64,000 bases of DNA from Saprospirales bacterium (GTDB taxonomy: Bacteria; Bacteroidota; Bacteroidia; Chitinophagales; Saprospiraceae), in assembly GCA_016719895.1 (NCBI GenBank), contig JADJYG010000026.1, positions 1 through 64,000 on the forward strand, in the 5' to 3' direction. The position numbers were made by a program, and so were the translations under genes. Below are positions 16,580-25,506 of the stretch, in pieces (the first letter of the stretch is position 1; each line of letters begins with the position of its first letter). The notes beneath the pieces were generated by a model. That model searched no databases. It was given only the letters and a program-made list of their open reading frames with translations, and was not told where the DNA came from.

Positions 16580-17392
16580 TTAATTCCCCCCGCACTCCCA
16601 CACCCAGTCCGACAGCGGAAACGACTTGCCCTGGTACGAAAAATGCCACCATTCGGTGCGGATGCCCCGCAGGCCAACAGACTGCATGGCGCGGCGCAAC
16701 AAGCGGCGGTTGTTCAGCGCCGTCGCCGGCAGGTTGGTATAGTCGGTGTGGGCTTCTCGCCCGAAATAGTCGTAAGGCGTGCCCATGTCCAGTTCGTTGC
16801 CCTGGGCGTCCACAATCGTGAGGTCGACTGCCGCCCCGCGGGAGTGCATGGAGCCTTTTTCGGGAGGCGTCACGTAGTTCGGGTCTGGCACCTTGTCCCA
16901 CAGCCGCTGCTGGTAGGGCCGGGGCCGGTAGCAGTCGTACATTTTCAGGCTCAGGCCCTGTTGCCGGAGGCTGCGCTGCGCCCGCACCAGGGCGCGGGCC
17001 GTTTCGATGCGCAGCAGGCAGCGCGCGCAGTCGTAGATTTTACTTTCGGTGAAATTGTTGGTCGTGGCGTAGCGGATATCCAGTTGGATGGAGGTATCGA
17101 GCAGCGCCAGGTCTACAAACCCGCCGGGGATATCGCCCTGCTGGCCAAATCCCGGGGCTGCCGCTGCCGGAGGGGGCGCCGGGTGGTATGATTCGCCGTT
17201 TTTGGGCACTGGTACTTCCGGCGGCAAGGTATCCTGGCCGCTTTCCGGGGGCGCTGCGTTTTTTCTGGCAGCCGGCTCCGGGGCGGCTTCTGCGCTTTTG
17301 GCGCCGGGCGGGGTAGATTCTGCGGCTTTTTGGGGGTCGGCTCCACAGGCGAACAACAGCGCACCAATACATATTACGAGAAGATATTTCAT
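16580..17392 (-). CDS. D-alanyl-D-alanine dipeptidase (VanX/DdpX family M15D) lipoprotein
   Basis: The protein has 270 residues. The signal peptide ends in the lipobox LFAC. A Pro/Ala-rich linker (about 20-85) is followed by the zinc peptidase domain. Zinc ligands and catalytic residues are in SMHSRGAAVDLT (His and Asp) and TEWWHFSY (Glu and His). The family cleaves D-Ala-D-Ala, either for recycling peptidoglycan peptides or, in other bacteria, for vancomycin resistance. There are no vanA or vanH partners here, so a recycling role at the outer or inner membrane is likelier. Confidence 0.9.
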   Translation of the reverse strand: MKYLLVICIGALLFACGADPQKAAESTPPGAKSAEAAPEPAARKNAAPPESGQDTLPPEVPVPKNGESYHPAPPPAAAAPGFGQQGDIPGGFVDLALLDTSIQLDIRYATTNNFTESKIYDCARCLLRIETARALVRAQRSLRQQGLSLKMYDCYRPRPYQQRLWDKVPDPNYVTPPEKGSMHSRGAAVDLTIVDAQGNELDMGTPYDYFGREAHTDYTNLPATALNNRRLLRRAMQSVGLRGIRTEWWHFSYQGKSFPLSDWVWECGGN

Positions 17393-17534
17393 AAACGCAG
17401 GGAAATAGTTTTGTAAACGGCATAGGCAAAGTACCGGAAATTTCCGCGATTATCTGTTGAAACAAGGTGCTGATCAAATTTTTATAAACGAAAACCCGGA
17501 TTGCAGCGTTTATAGGCGCAACTTGTTTTTACCC

Positions 17535-18581
17535 ATGCGCATCACAGTTTTCATGGCAGCATTGATTTTCAAGGGCCTTTTTGCCGCGGCTCAAAACACC
17601 CCGTACGCAGGCCAGCCGGCGGCGGGCCCGGGCGGCGCCGACTACCGGCACCGTTCGGTGGCGTTTTTCGATGCCGCAACGCGCGCCGACGGCTACTGGC
17701 TTTTCGAACCGGCCGACCCCAAGCCGGATTCCGCAGAAGTGGTGGTGTTTATGCACGGCTACGGCGCCTACAACCCGATGGCCTACGGCAAGTGGATCAA
17801 ACATCTGGTGGCCAAGGGTAATATCGTTATCTATCCGCGCTATCAAAAAAACCTCCTGATGCCGCGCCCCGAGGCTTTTCCGGCCAATGCAGCCAAAGGC
17901 ATCCGCGATGCGCTGGCCCAGCTCCACACCGGCGACCACGTACGCCCCCGCACCGGCGAAGTGGCCTATTTTGGGCACTCGTACGGTGGCGTCATTACAG
18001 CCAACCTGGCCATTCACTGGGAAAAATACCAGATCCCGGAGCCGGCAGCCCTGCTCCTGTGCGAACCGGGCTCCGGGCCGCTCAAGGGCGCCCGGCTCGA
18101 TAATTACGGCGGCCTTTCGCCCGACCTGAACCTGCTCGTTATTGTCGGTGAGGATGATTATGTGGTGGGGCACGAATTTGGGCAACTGGTGTTCGAAACC
18201 GCTGTAAACACCCCGAACCGCAACCTCATACTCCAGCGCCACGATACCGACGGACACCGCTGGCTACTGGCCACACACTCCGAGCCTTATTGCTACGACC
18301 TCGACTTCGATACCGGTGTGCGGAATTATACCGCCAAACGCGTTTTTCAAACTTCCCGCCTCAACGAAGTGGACTTCAACTGTTACTGGAAACTGGGCGA
18401 TGCGCTGATCGGCTTCGCCCGGCAGGGCCTGTATGGCGACGTGGCATTTGGAAATACCCCCCAACAACGCTTTCTCGGCAAGTGGGCCAACGGCAAATCC
18501 ATGCGCCCACTGGATGTTTTTCTCCCCGAACAGATACCGGCAGCCGGCGCAGCGGCTGCGGCAGGATCTGTGGGAAAATGA
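17535..18581 (+). CDS. Secreted alpha/beta-hydrolase fold protein
   Basis: About 348 residues from the ATG at 17535, which gives a signal peptide ending near FAAAQ. The oxyanion region VVVFMHGYG is followed by the nucleophile elbow GHSYGG, and a late acidic residue and the histidine in DTDGHRW complete a plausible triad. The layout resembles dienelactone-hydrolase/PET-hydrolase-like enzymes, but the substrate is unknown. The end is Ala-rich. The gene is divergent from the dipeptidase. An alternative upstream start at 17457 would bury the signal peptide, so it was rejected. Confidence 0.82.
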   Translation: MRITVFMAALIFKGLFAAAQNTPYAGQPAAGPGGADYRHRSVAFFDAATRADGYWLFEPADPKPDSAEVVVFMHGYGAYNPMAYGKWIKHLVAKGNIVIYPRYQKNLLMPRPEAFPANAAKGIRDALAQLHTGDHVRPRTGEVAYFGHSYGGVITANLAIHWEKYQIPEPAALLLCEPGSGPLKGARLDNYGGLSPDLNLLVIVGEDDYVVGHEFGQLVFETAVNTPNRNLILQRHDTDGHRWLLATHSEPYCYDLDFDTGVRNYTAKRVFQTSRLNEVDFNCYWKLGDALIGFARQGLYGDVAFGNTPQQRFLGKWANGKSMRPLDVFLPEQIPAAGAAAAAGSVGK

Positions 18582-18624
18582 TAATGTAGACGCAGGCGGG
18601 CATGTATTTGTCCCCCTGGCGCAT

Positions 18625-18632
18625 TACTTTTG
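18625..18632 (+). promoter_or_regulatory. -7 box for sorbosone dehydrogenase-like gene
   Basis: TACTTTTG followed by CCC is an exact match 24 bp upstream of the ATG at 18656. It rules out the earlier in-frame start at 18602. Confidence 0.6.
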
Positions 18633-18655
18633 CCCGAAAGCAAAACCCGCCGCCT

Positions 18656-19858
18656 ATGCGCCTGCTCCTCTTGTTACTTCTGGCTTTAGCCCAGGTTTTT
18701 TGCACCACACCCGGTCCACCCAAGCAAACGGCTGCTGATCCGGAACCGGCCTCCTCCTCCGTAGCGCCGGCTTATTCCGGCAGTTTGCCACTCGACAAGA
18801 TTGTTTTGCCCCCGGGTTTCCGTATCGGCACGTTTGCTGAAAATGTGCGCAATGCCCGTTCGCTCTGCCTCAGCCCGGGCGGCACACTCTTCGTTGGTAC
18901 CCGGGAGGCCGGCGACGTGTACGCGCTGCGCGACACCAACAACGACCGGGTAGCCGACCTGCGCTATACCCTTGCCACCGGCCTGCGCATGCCTAATGGC
19001 GTAGCGTTTCGCAACGGCAGCCTTTATGTAGCCGAGGTGAACCGCATTCTCCGGTTCGACGATATCGAAAACCGGCTGGCCAATCCGCCCAAACCCGTAG
19101 TGGTGTACGACCAATACCCCACCGAAGAACACCATGGCTGGAAATATATCGCCTTCGGGCCCGACGGCAAGTTGTACGTACCCGTCGGCGCTCCCTGCAA
19201 TGTTTGCGAACGCGAAAACCCCATTTACGCCAGTATCACCCGGCTCGATGTGGACCATCCAGCGCGGGGCCCCGAAGTGGTACAAAACGGCGTGCGCAAT
19301 ACCGTCGGGTTTACCTGGCACCCGCAAACCGGTGAACTTTGGTTTACAGACAATGGCCGCGACATGCTCGGCGAGGATATACCTGCCTGCGAACTCAACC
19401 ACGCCGTCCGCGAGGGCATGCATTTCGGCTTTCCGTATTGCCACCAGGGCGATCTGAAGGATCCTAAATTCGGCGATCAGCGCCCCTGCGCCGGTTTTAC
19501 CCCGCCTGCCCAAAAACTCGGCCCGCACGTTGCGCCTTTGGGTCTTGAATTTGGCCGCAGCGCGGTCTGGCCGGCTGAATATAATAACCAAATTCTCATA
19601 GCAGAACACGGATCCTGGAATCGGACCCAAAAGACCGGGTACCGCCTGAGCCTTATCCGGCTGGATGCCCAGGGCCGGTGTATTGCCTATGAGCCCTTTG
19701 CCAGCGGCTGGCTCCAAGCTGGCGACGAAGTCTGGGGCCGGCCGGTTGACCTGGAATGGTTGCCCGACGGTTCCTTACTCGTGTCGGATGATTTTGCCGA
19801 CGCGGTTTACCGGATTTATTGGGACGGTGGACAGCCTGCCCCGAAACCCCGGGGGTAG
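18656..19858 (+). CDS. PQQ-dependent sugar (sorbosone) dehydrogenase-like lipoprotein
   Basis: About 400 residues. The signal peptide MRLLLLLLLALAQVFC gives a lipoprotein Cys16. The body is a six-bladed beta-propeller of the glucose/sorbosone dehydrogenase family, with LPPGFRIGTFAENV, FTWHPQTGELWFTDNGRD and IAEHGSWNR. Members oxidise aldoses using PQQ as cofactor in the periplasm. The last residues (GGQPAPKPRG) and the stop codon come from an interspersed repeat rather than the family. The native C-terminus probably ended near DDFADAVYRIYW, so function should be intact. Confidence 0.88.
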   Translation: MRLLLLLLLALAQVFCTTPGPPKQTAADPEPASSSVAPAYSGSLPLDKIVLPPGFRIGTFAENVRNARSLCLSPGGTLFVGTREAGDVYALRDTNNDRVADLRYTLATGLRMPNGVAFRNGSLYVAEVNRILRFDDIENRLANPPKPVVVYDQYPTEEHHGWKYIAFGPDGKLYVPVGAPCNVCERENPIYASITRLDVDHPARGPEVVQNGVRNTVGFTWHPQTGELWFTDNGRDMLGEDIPACELNHAVREGMHFGFPYCHQGDLKDPKFGDQRPCAGFTPPAQKLGPHVAPLGLEFGRSAVWPAEYNNQILIAEHGSWNRTQKTGYRLSLIRLDAQGRCIAYEPFASGWLQAGDEVWGRPVDLEWLPDGSLLVSDDFADAVYRIYWDGGQPAPKPRG

Positions 19859-19935
19859 GCTATCCACCCCCGAAGGCTCGGGGTTCACCGTTCACCGTCC
19901 ACCCCCGAAGTCTCGGGGTCCACCGTCCACCGTTT
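19823..19935. repeat. Interspersed palindromic repeat, family A (copies 2-3 and a decayed unit)
   Basis: Repeating modules of the form tatccacccccga-n-g-n-ctcggggt followed by (y)caccgt heptamers. Palindromes are cccccgaaggctcgggg and cccccgaagtctcgggg, plus a decayed ccccgaaaccccggggg in the other orientation. It is the inverse complement of the element at 13022-13077. It overlaps the 3' end of the propeller gene and abuts the start of the transporter gene. Confidence 0.75.
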
Positions 19936-20832
19936 ATGCACCCTGCCGATACGCTCGTTATAAATTTTAATGCCGGCCAACTGCGCCTGCTGAATATTGC
20001 GATGGCATTCCTGATGTTCAGCGTGGCCCTGGATATCCGGTTGTCTGATTTTCGCAAAGTGGTGCAGTTTCCCAAGTCCATTGCAGTGGGTGTGGTGGCC
20101 CAGTACCTGTTGTTTCCCGTGCTGACATTGGGTATTATCGAGGTATTTCGGCCGCCGGTGAGTATGGCTTTGGGGATGATTCTGGTGAGCATGTGTCCTT
20201 CGGGGAACATGACGAATTTCCTGGTTCATTATTCGCGGGCCAACACAGCCCTGTCAGTGACGCTGAATGCGGTGATCATCCTGTGCGCCACTGTGATCAC
20301 GCCGGCCGGTTTTTTGTTTTGGGCAAAGTTCGTACCCGGCTCGGAAGCTTTGCGCCGGTCGTTTGAGGTTGGTTTTGGGGATATGGCGCTGATTATCGTC
20401 GAGCTGATCCTGGCGCCGTTGTTGTTGGGGATGTGGCTCAACAGCCGGTACCCCGACCGGGTTGCCCGCATCCGCCCCTGGGTGCAAAGAATAGCCCTGA
20501 TAATCTTCTTTACCATCCTGGTATTGGCCTTGCTCGGCAACGGTAAAAACCTCGTCAACTACCTGGGCTATGCCTTTACCATTGTATTGGCGCATAATGC
20601 GCTGGGCTTGGGGTCGGGTTATTGGTTCGGGCGGCTCAACCGCCTGCCCGAGGGCGACTGCCGGACGCTGGCCTTCGAGACAGGCGTACATAATACCGCC
20701 CTTGGCCTGCTGCTGATTTTCCGGTTTTTCAACGGTTTGGGCGGTATGGCGCTCATCGCCGCCTGGTGGGGCATCTGGGATCTGGTGACGGGTATGAGCC
20801 TGGCCGCCTGGTGGCGGCGGAAAAACAAATAG
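19936..20832 (+). CDS. Bile acid:sodium symporter (BASS) family transporter
   Basis: About 298 residues with roughly nine to ten membrane segments. The start at ATG 19936 (MHPADTLV) follows the repeat directly; the open frame before it is repeat-derived. The conserved BASS features are the early MAFLMFSVALDI segment, the crossover motif VSMCPSGNMTNF and the later FETGVHNTALG, both part of the sodium/substrate site. The family moves organic anions such as bile acids, pantoate or keto acids. The substrate is not predictable here. It lies downstream of the sugar dehydrogenase without an obvious promoter. Confidence 0.88.
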   Translation: MHPADTLVINFNAGQLRLLNIAMAFLMFSVALDIRLSDFRKVVQFPKSIAVGVVAQYLLFPVLTLGIIEVFRPPVSMALGMILVSMCPSGNMTNFLVHYSRANTALSVTLNAVIILCATVITPAGFLFWAKFVPGSEALRRSFEVGFGDMALIIVELILAPLLLGMWLNSRYPDRVARIRPWVQRIALIIFFTILVLALLGNGKNLVNYLGYAFTIVLAHNALGLGSGYWFGRLNRLPEGDCRTLAFETGVHNTALGLLLIFRFFNGLGGMALIAAWWGIWDLVTGMSLAAWWRRKNK

Positions 20833-20937
20833 CCTGAAAATGCGCGCCAAATTTTACGAAATTTGCCCCCCATGGCCGGCTGCCTTCGCTGGTGATCACT
20901 TTACAACAAAACGTCATAAATAGCGGAATAATCAACT

Positions 20938-21528
20938 ATGGACAACTCTTCTTCCGGCAAAATTCAAACGACTATTTGGCATCTTTCCATGCTCCTGGCG
21001 CCGCTGCTGCTTTTAATTTCACAATTCTTTTGGACCAATGGCGTATTAACGATCCAGGCCGGATGGCTCCAGGTGCTGGCCTTCACCTTTTGGATACCTG
21101 CTTTTCAGGCTATGTACGACAGCATGAAAACGCAATGGCCCCGGTATGCCGCCATTGGCTTTCTGGTGGCCGTTTATGCCTGCATAGGTGGGAATAATTT
21201 TGGCGTGGACGGTATCTATGGCGAAGCAACCGGTGTTTTCGACGTGGCGGCGAAGAATGTACTCCACCAAAAACTGGGTATTGGCGGCTTGGTGGCCTTG
21301 TACCTCCCCGGGATATTGTTCCCCCTGAGCTTAATTTCAGTTGGTGTCGGTTTTATCCGAACGAAAAAAATAGACGCTTGGGTGGCCGCCATGCTGATCA
21401 TCGCGGCTATCGGGTTCCCCCTGAGCCGGATTCCCCGGGAGCCGCTGATTGCCCATGCTGACAATGTTTTGTTGTTGATTTCGCATTTTATAATTGCACA
21501 ACGCATCCTTCGGGCGCAAAAGGGCTAA
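20938..21528 (+). CDS. Multi-pass membrane protein of unknown function
   Basis: A 196-residue protein with about six hydrophobic segments (near residues 15-32, 40-55, 68-82, 113-133, 147-160 and 178-190). No catalytic motif is recognised. It ends 7 bp before the purine nucleoside phosphorylase start and runs in the same direction, so they may share a transcript. The 105 bp upstream contain no exact promoter box. It may be a small Bacteroidota membrane family, but I cannot name it. Confidence 0.75.
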   Translation: MDNSSSGKIQTTIWHLSMLLAPLLLLISQFFWTNGVLTIQAGWLQVLAFTFWIPAFQAMYDSMKTQWPRYAAIGFLVAVYACIGGNNFGVDGIYGEATGVFDVAAKNVLHQKLGIGGLVALYLPGILFPLSLISVGVGFIRTKKIDAWVAAMLIIAAIGFPLSRIPREPLIAHADNVLLLISHFIIAQRILRAQKG

Positions 21529-21535
21529 TTCCGTC

Positions 21536-22357
21536 ATGACAGTATACGACCAAATCCAGGAAACCCTGCAGGCCATTCGAAAGCGCACAGATTTCCAGCC
21601 CCGCACCGGAATTATTCTCGGCACCGGGCTGGGAAACCTGACCGGCGATGTGGAAACAGAGGCGGAAATCCCGTATGGCGAATTGCCCCATTTTGGCGTC
21701 AGCACCGTGCAAAGCCACCAAGGCCGGTTGGTATTCGGCCGCCTCGACGGGCACCCGGTGGTCGTGATGGCAGGCCGCCTGCATTTTTACGAAGGTTGGA
21801 CCATGCAGCAGGTGACCTTTCCCGTGCGGGTGCTCAAATTTCTGGGCATCGAACGGTTGATCATCACAAATGCCTCCGGGGGCGTCAACCCCCATTTCCA
21901 GGGCGGCGATATTGTGGCAGTGCGCGATCATATCAACCTGCTGCCGGAAAACCCGTTGCGGGGTGAAAATGACGAGCGGTTGGGCCCGCGTTTCCCCGAC
22001 ATGTCGAAACCATACGATGCGGAGCTGCGCGCGCGGGTCCTGGCTATTGCCCGGGAGCGCCGGGTGCGGGTATTCGAAGGCGTTTATTCGGCTATGCAGG
22101 GCCCTAACCTCGAAACGCCTGCCGAGTATGTCATGCTGCGCCACCTGGGCAGCGACTGCACCGGCATGTCGTCGGTACCCGAAGTGCTGGTGGCGCGCCA
22201 TATGGAATTGCCGGTGCTGATGCTTTCTATGGTGACGAATGTGGCATTTCCGCCAGGCGTGATCCGGGAAACCACTGTGGAAGAAGTCATCGCCATTGCC
22301 CGTGCAGGCGGGCCGAATCTCAGCCTGTTGGTCCGGGAACTGGTGCGCGAACTATAA
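21536..22357 (+). CDS. Purine-nucleoside phosphorylase (class I)
   Basis: About 273 residues from ATG 21536. Motifs are GTGLGNL (phosphate loop), QSHQGRLVFGR, AGRLHFYEGW and ITNASGGVN; the base-recognition segment is near GMSSVPEV and VTNVAF. The trimeric enzyme cleaves inosine and guanosine with phosphate for purine salvage. The frame extends to 21494 but that region overlaps the membrane protein, so the internal ATG is used. folA follows after 12 bp, forming a probable nucleotide-metabolism operon. Confidence 0.94.
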   Translation: MTVYDQIQETLQAIRKRTDFQPRTGIILGTGLGNLTGDVETEAEIPYGELPHFGVSTVQSHQGRLVFGRLDGHPVVVMAGRLHFYEGWTMQQVTFPVRVLKFLGIERLIITNASGGVNPHFQGGDIVAVRDHINLLPENPLRGENDERLGPRFPDMSKPYDAELRARVLAIARERRVRVFEGVYSAMQGPNLETPAEYVMLRHLGSDCTGMSSVPEVLVARHMELPVLMLSMVTNVAFPPGVIRETTVEEVIAIARAGGPNLSLLVRELVREL

Positions 22358-22369
22358 AACCCGATTGAA

Positions 22370-22885
22370 ATGATTGTATCTGCCATCGTTGCCGTAGCTA
22401 CAAACGGCGTGATCGGGATAGACAACCAGATCCCGTGGCACCTGCCTGCCGACCTGGCATATTTCAAACGCACGACCCTGGGGCACCACATCCTGATGGG
22501 GCGAAACAGCTTTAGCAGCATTGGCCGGCCGCTGCCCAAGCGCACGAACGTGGTCATCACCCGCGACCCTTTTTTTACAGCGGAAGGCGTACTGGTGGCA
22601 CATTCGGTGGAGGAAGCCCTGGGGCTGGCATACGACAACGGAGAAACAGAAGCCTTCATCATTGGCGGCGGCGCCATATACCGGGAAAGTATGGAGCTTT
22701 GGGACCGGCTATACCTGACCGAAGTGGATGCCGCGCCGCAAGGCGATGTGCTTTTCCCGGAACTCGATCCCTTCGAATGGCGGGAAATCTGGCGGGAGGC
22801 GCATGCCGCCGACGAAAAAAACGAATTCGGCTATACCTTCCGGGTACTCGAGCGCATACAGCCGGCCGATGGCCCGGAGGCTTGA
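22370..22885 (+). CDS. folA: Dihydrofolate reductase
   Basis: The protein has 171 residues. The N-terminal beta strand MIVSAIVAVATNGVIG and the substrate loop IPWHLPADLAYFK contain the catalytic Asp of DHFR. GRNSFSSIGRPLPKR and FIIGGGAIY bind NADPH. The enzyme reduces dihydrofolate to tetrahydrofolate. It lies 12 bp after the purine nucleoside phosphorylase gene on the same strand. The next gene has its own promoter, so this pair likely ends the transcript. Confidence 0.96.
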   Translation: MIVSAIVAVATNGVIGIDNQIPWHLPADLAYFKRTTLGHHILMGRNSFSSIGRPLPKRTNVVITRDPFFTAEGVLVAHSVEEALGLAYDNGETEAFIIGGGAIYRESMELWDRLYLTEVDAAPQGDVLFPELDPFEWREIWREAHAADEKNEFGYTFRVLERIQPADGPEA

Positions 22886-22966
22886 TTATCAGGCTTTTTC
22901 GACTTTTTTCAAGTGTTGATAATTTTCATTTGATGAAAACAACCTAAAAATCTCGCATTTTTTTTA

Positions 22967-22974
22967 TAATTTTG
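22967..22974 (+). promoter_or_regulatory. -7 box for the GT5-domain gene
   Basis: TAATTTTG followed by CAGCC is an exact match in an AT-rich stretch. The leader to the ATG at 23045 is about 65 nt. Confidence 0.65.
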
Positions 22975-23044
22975 CAGCCGATTCTGCCGCGCAAAAGGTG
23001 CGGCGACCCTTGATGGGATCAAACATAAAAGTCAGGTTGCATAC

Positions 23045-23866
23045 ATGGAAAAGAAGCGTTTGCTCATCGTCACCCAAGAGATGGAGCCTTATACGGAAGG
23101 GAACCACATCTCCGCGCTGGTGGCGCAATTACCCAAATTTTTACAGGACAACGGCTATGAGTTGCGGATTTTAATGCCCCGTTACGGCGTCGTAAACGAA
23201 CGCCGCCACCGTTTGCACGAAGTAGTGCGGCTTTCCGGGATGAATATCATTGTAGACGACGATGATTACCCCCTTATCATCAAAGTAGCCTCCCTGCCCG
23301 GCTCGCGGCTTCAGGTTTATTTTCTCGACAACGAAGATTTTTTCAAACGCAAATTTGTGTTCGACGACGCCAGCGGCCAGCCCTTTGAAGACAACCCGGA
23401 CCGCGCAGCCTTCTTTTGCAAAGGCGCCATCGAAACCGTGAAAAAATTCGGTTGGGCGCCCGATATCATCCTCTGCCACGGATGGCTCACCAGCCTGGTC
23501 CCCCTATACCTCAAAGCGGCCTATAAAACCGAACCGCTTTTTGCCAATGCCACGGTGGTGTACCACGTGTACCCCAACGCGCATGACCGGCAGAACGGCG
23601 ACCGCTTTTTCGAAAAAGCGGCGATCAACAACTTGTCCAAACAAGACCTGGAGGCCTTCCGCGACAGCGATGGCATTTCGATGCATAAGGGCGCTTGCGC
23701 GTTCGCCGATGCGATCGCCATAGGCAGCGAATCGGTGGATACCAGCGTTGATTACCTGTCTGTTGCACAAGACAAACCCGTTCTCCCCTGGAAAGGTGAA
23801 GACGCGTTCCAGGCTTCTGCCCTGGAGTTTTTAAGGCAGCTTACCGAGGCAGAGGTATCGCAATAA
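23045..23866 (+). CDS. Glycogen/starch synthase-like protein with only the GT5 N-terminal domain
   Basis: The protein has 273 residues, about half a normal glycogen synthase. It begins KKRLLIVTQEMEPYTEG, corresponding to the GT5 start, and contains LPKFLQDNGYELRILMPRYG and DIILCHGWLTSLVPLYLK. The C-terminal GT1 nucleotide-binding half is absent and no fragment of it follows. Such stand-alone GT5 domains upstream of DUF4270 and glmS are, to my knowledge, a conserved Bacteroidota arrangement, so this is probably not a truncation. An envelope or regulatory role is more likely than glycogen synthesis. Confidence 0.85.
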   Translation: MEKKRLLIVTQEMEPYTEGNHISALVAQLPKFLQDNGYELRILMPRYGVVNERRHRLHEVVRLSGMNIIVDDDDYPLIIKVASLPGSRLQVYFLDNEDFFKRKFVFDDASGQPFEDNPDRAAFFCKGAIETVKKFGWAPDIILCHGWLTSLVPLYLKAAYKTEPLFANATVVYHVYPNAHDRQNGDRFFEKAAINNLSKQDLEAFRDSDGISMHKGACAFADAIAIGSESVDTSVDYLSVAQDKPVLPWKGEDAFQASALEFLRQLTEAEVSQ

Positions 23867-23895
23867 CCGGCAACAATCCAATGCACCGGCTTTTA

Positions 23896-23982
23896 TTTTT
23901 CACCGTAAAGACGCGAAACCACTAAGTTTAACTTTCTTTGAAAATTAAACACTTAGCGCCTTCGCGTCTTTGCCGTGAAAAA
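23896..23982. repeat. Long imperfect inverted repeat (REP-like), family B
   Basis: The left arm tttttcaccgtaaagacgcgaa... (23896-23930) pairs imperfectly with the right arm ...ttcgcgtctttgccgtgaaaaa (23946-23982) around an A/T-rich loop. The arm matches, from memory, an interspersed repeat seen in many unrelated bacteria. It lies between the GT5 gene and the DUF4270 gene. Confidence 0.75.
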
Positions 23983-24072
23983 CGCATGCAGGAGCCGGGC
24001 GTACCATTTCCTGCCAACAAACAACCACAAGCAGCGTTTTTGCATCCGGCAATACCGGCCACGTCCAAATAC

Positions 24073-25437
24073 ATGAAACACACCGCAGTTCCACATTTTT
24101 CCACCCTGCTCGCCATATTCCTGGGGCTCCTTTGGGGATATAGTTGCACCAAGCCAACACCGTTTGGCTCCGTATTGCTCGAAGATGAAATTGCAGACTT
24201 CTTTTATTCCGATACCCTGACGCTTCGTTGCAGCGTCCTGCCGGAAGACAGCGTCCTGACCTCCGACCGCTCTTCCACTGCCGATTTCCATTTTTGCGGC
24301 CAGCTCAACGACCCGGTTTTCGGCCGCTCCCAGTCCGATATTTTTACCTTGTTCCGCCTGAAAAGCCTTAGCCCCGATTTCAAGGACGCGACGGTAGACT
24401 CCATCGTCCTTTACCTCCGCTACGACGCCGCCGGCTTTTATGGCGATACCACCCAACCGCAAACGCTCCGGATCCACCGCCTGGCTCCAGACACCCTATT
24501 GCGCTGGGATGCCGACTACTACGCGCACCAGTCTTTCCCCGTTGGGCAACAAATCGGTGAGCTGGTCAGTTTTCTGCCCAAACCCAGTACCAGTGCAGCC
24601 TTATTCGACACTGCATCGAAAGCGCCGTACCTGCGTATCCCGCTTGACCATGCATTCGGGCAGGAACTGCTCGATATTGACAGCGCAGACATGACCGCCG
24701 ACACCAGCTTCTGGAAACGCCTGCGCGGCCTGCGCATTTCCGCCGAATCCGCCGGCAGCCCGGGCGCCATGATGGCTTTCGATCTGAATAATGCGGCCTT
24801 CAGCCTGATCCGCTTGTATTACAAACAACCGCAGGACACTACGTCCAGTATCGTTGAATATAATTTTGTCGGGGGCAACAAGTTTGCCCACTTTACCCAC
24901 GATTATTCGGCGTCTACCGTAGCGCCATACATCAACCAAGCAGCCGACGACCAGCTTTTCGTTCAAGGCATGGGCGGCCTGCGGCTCAGGGTGGAAATCC
25001 CATACGCGCACCTGCTCGAAAACATAGCCGTCAATAAAGCCGAACTGGAGCTGACCATGCTTTCGTTGCCCGGCGACAACCCCCTGCTCACCCCTGCCGG
25101 GCAGCTGGTCTTTACCGAATCGATTGGCGATACCACCCTGACGCTCACATCAGATGTGCTGTATTCCCTCGGCCCGACCCTCAACGGTGGTTTTACCGGC
25201 TTCGGCGGATTTCCTGAAATGGAATCCGACAACGGCAACATGGTCGAACGCTACCGCCTGACCCTGACCCGCCGTTTTCAGGACATGGTGGATAACCAAT
25301 CCGGAAATGTCAGGGACCAAACGCTGTACATCAATGTGTACCCACAGAGCCGGTCCGCTCAGCGGGCAATTTTTTACGGCCCACGCAATTCGAGCTATCC
25401 CGCCAAACTGGCGCTTAAATTCACCAAAGTTCAATAA
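24073..25437 (+). CDS. DUF4270 family lipoprotein
   Basis: About 454 residues from ATG 24073, where a lipoprotein signal begins (hydrophobic FSTLLAIFLGLLWG, then Cys). The frame is open to 23938, but that part is the inverted repeat. DUF4270 is a Bacteroidota surface/periplasmic lipoprotein family of unknown biochemical role; the body is beta-rich with many aromatic residues. It sits between the GT5-only gene and glmS, a conserved neighbourhood in the phylum. That context suggests a link to cell-envelope or glycan assembly. Confidence 0.85.
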   Translation: MKHTAVPHFSTLLAIFLGLLWGYSCTKPTPFGSVLLEDEIADFFYSDTLTLRCSVLPEDSVLTSDRSSTADFHFCGQLNDPVFGRSQSDIFTLFRLKSLSPDFKDATVDSIVLYLRYDAAGFYGDTTQPQTLRIHRLAPDTLLRWDADYYAHQSFPVGQQIGELVSFLPKPSTSAALFDTASKAPYLRIPLDHAFGQELLDIDSADMTADTSFWKRLRGLRISAESAGSPGAMMAFDLNNAAFSLIRLYYKQPQDTTSSIVEYNFVGGNKFAHFTHDYSASTVAPYINQAADDQLFVQGMGGLRLRVEIPYAHLLENIAVNKAELELTMLSLPGDNPLLTPAGQLVFTESIGDTTLTLTSDVLYSLGPTLNGGFTGFGGFPEMESDNGNMVERYRLTLTRRFQDMVDNQSGNVRDQTLYINVYPQSRSAQRAIFYGPRNSSYPAKLALKFTKVQ

Positions 25438-25506
25438 TCGGTTTTGGGTGAGTTGAAATCCCCCCCCCGCCAACTCGCCGCTAAGGCCACAAACTCAGAC
25501 TATCAA

